This document shows positions 6,031 to 6,243 of a stretch of DNA of 6,243 nucleotides, piece by piece. Position numbers and translations under genes: made by a program. The notes under the pieces were generated by a model that was not told the DNA's origin, searched no databases, and worked only from the letters and a program-made list of their open reading frames with translations. The DNA comes from Methylotenera sp. (lineage in GTDB: Bacteria > Pseudomonadota > Gammaproteobacteria > Burkholderiales > Methylophilaceae): assembly GCA_027310735.1 (NCBI GenBank), contig DAIDAH010000161.1, positions 1 through 6,243 on the forward strand. Reading direction: 5' to 3'. Each line of letters starts with the position of its first letter. Position 1 is the stretch's first letter.

Positions 6031-6046
6031 AGTTTTTACTAAAACT
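6031..6046. repeat. Short AT-rich inverted repeat
   Basis: AGTTTT (6031-6036) and AAAACT (6041-6046) are perfect arms around a 4-nt loop TACT. The stem is AT-rich and weak; no function can be assigned. Confidence 0.3.
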
Positions 6047-6098
6047 AAAAATTCATATAGATCCAACAATTACTAGTCATTGGAGACTACTACTTACA

Positions 6099-6114
6099 TG
6101 CTCACTAGCGAGCA
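6099..6114. repeat. Near-palindrome, 14 of 16 bases symmetric
   Basis: TGCTC (6099-6103) and GAGCA (6110-6114) flank A-CTAG-C, so the whole 16 bp is palindromic except for one central pair. It lies about 10 bp before the hairpin of repeat unit 2. It could be a protein-binding dyad or a small hairpin. Confidence 0.35.
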
Positions 6115-6123
6115 AACTATAAA

Positions 6124-6159
6124 GATAAAAAAGCTAGCAGTAATGCCGGCTTTTTTATC
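6124..6159. terminator. Bidirectional terminator-like hairpin next to tRNA-like copy 2
   Basis: Perfect 11-bp arms GATAAAAAAGC (6124-6134) and GCTTTTTTATC (6149-6159) continue inward with a G-U, one mismatch and two more pairs around a 6-nt loop. Six A and six T flank the core, so it can act on either strand. On the minus strand it follows directly after tRNA-like copy 2, matching the layout of copy 1. Confidence 0.65.
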
Positions 6160-6200
6160 GCCCCCTCTGTGAGTCAAACTTAACACCAGCGGATTATCAT
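6156..6200 (-). pseudogene. tRNA 3'-half-like sequence, copy 2 (more decayed)
   Basis: On the minus strand the order is a loop-like ATGATAA (6200-6194), TCCGC, variable loop TGGTG, a T-arm TTAAG-TTTGACT-CACAG (6183-6167) whose stem no longer pairs, and an acceptor strand AGGGGGC (6166-6160). The CCA position reads ATA. TCCGC and TGGTG are typical of tRNA 3' halves. Comparison with copy 1 suggests an ancestor with a fully paired CTGTG/CACAG T-stem. No 5' half is present. Confidence 0.45.
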
Positions 6201-6243
6201 TAGCAACGTTATTATTAAAATAACCATGACAAATCCATTACAG

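Larger units (their letters stand above)
5848..6227. repeat. Two diverged direct copies of a hairpin plus tRNA-3'-half-like unit
   Basis: Unit 1 (about 5848-5956) and unit 2 (about 6124-6227) share the same order: terminator-like hairpin, tRNA-3'-half-like sequence with the exact core CTGTGAGTC (5894 and 6167), a spacer, then AAATAACCAT (5947-5956 and 6218-6227). The offsets (273 and 271 bp) agree, which argues for common origin. Identity over 5887-5927 versus 6160-6200 is 29 of 41 positions. Unit 2 may continue past the window end. Confidence 0.55.

Overview
The window looks like bacterial chromosome of ordinary gene content, most likely from a gammaproteobacterium or betaproteobacterium. 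That rests on the gene set: a chemoreceptor ending in a CZB zinc-binding domain, a two-domain polyphosphate:AMP phosphotransferase, and a membrane-anchored TAXI-type solute-binding protein. A moderately AT-rich betaproteobacterium such as a Methylophilaceae member would fit, but this is an impression and not a demonstrated assignment. No ribosomal RNA, CRISPR array, transposase or integrase gene is visible.

Layout. Bases 1-572 (+) hold the 3' end of a methyl-accepting chemotaxis protein. A strong symmetrical terminator (690-725) separates it from a convergent minus-strand group. Read in the direction of transcription, that group is a TauE/SafE-family permease (2638-3393), a VanZ-like small membrane protein (2198-2572) and an orphan TAXI-type solute-binding protein with a transmembrane helix at each end (779-2104). 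A 356-bp divergent spacer (3394-3749) follows. It has no convincing promoter but carries an operator-like dyad. Next comes pap (3750-5276, +), which encodes a class II PPK2 enzyme that makes ADP from AMP and polyphosphate. The spacer at 5277-5522 has no gene but some inverted-repeat structure. A short winged-helix DNA-binding protein (5523-5768, -) is the last protein gene.

The final 475 bp (5769-6243) have no protein gene but are the least ordinary part. Two diverged direct copies, about 273 bp apart, each contain a terminator-like hairpin followed by a sequence resembling the 3' half of a tRNA read on the minus strand. In copy 1 the T-arm, 7-nt acceptor strand and encoded CCA are all in register. 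The two copies are 29/41 identical over this part. They look like decayed tRNA 3' ends or old integration (att) sites.

How the genes work together. No single pathway is evident. The genes cover chemotaxis sensing, solute or anion transport at the membrane, nucleotide recycling from polyphosphate, and one small regulator of unknown target. I found no convincing new multi-gene system. The best leads are the tRNA-like repeats and the doubly anchored TAXI protein, which has no TRAP permease next to it.
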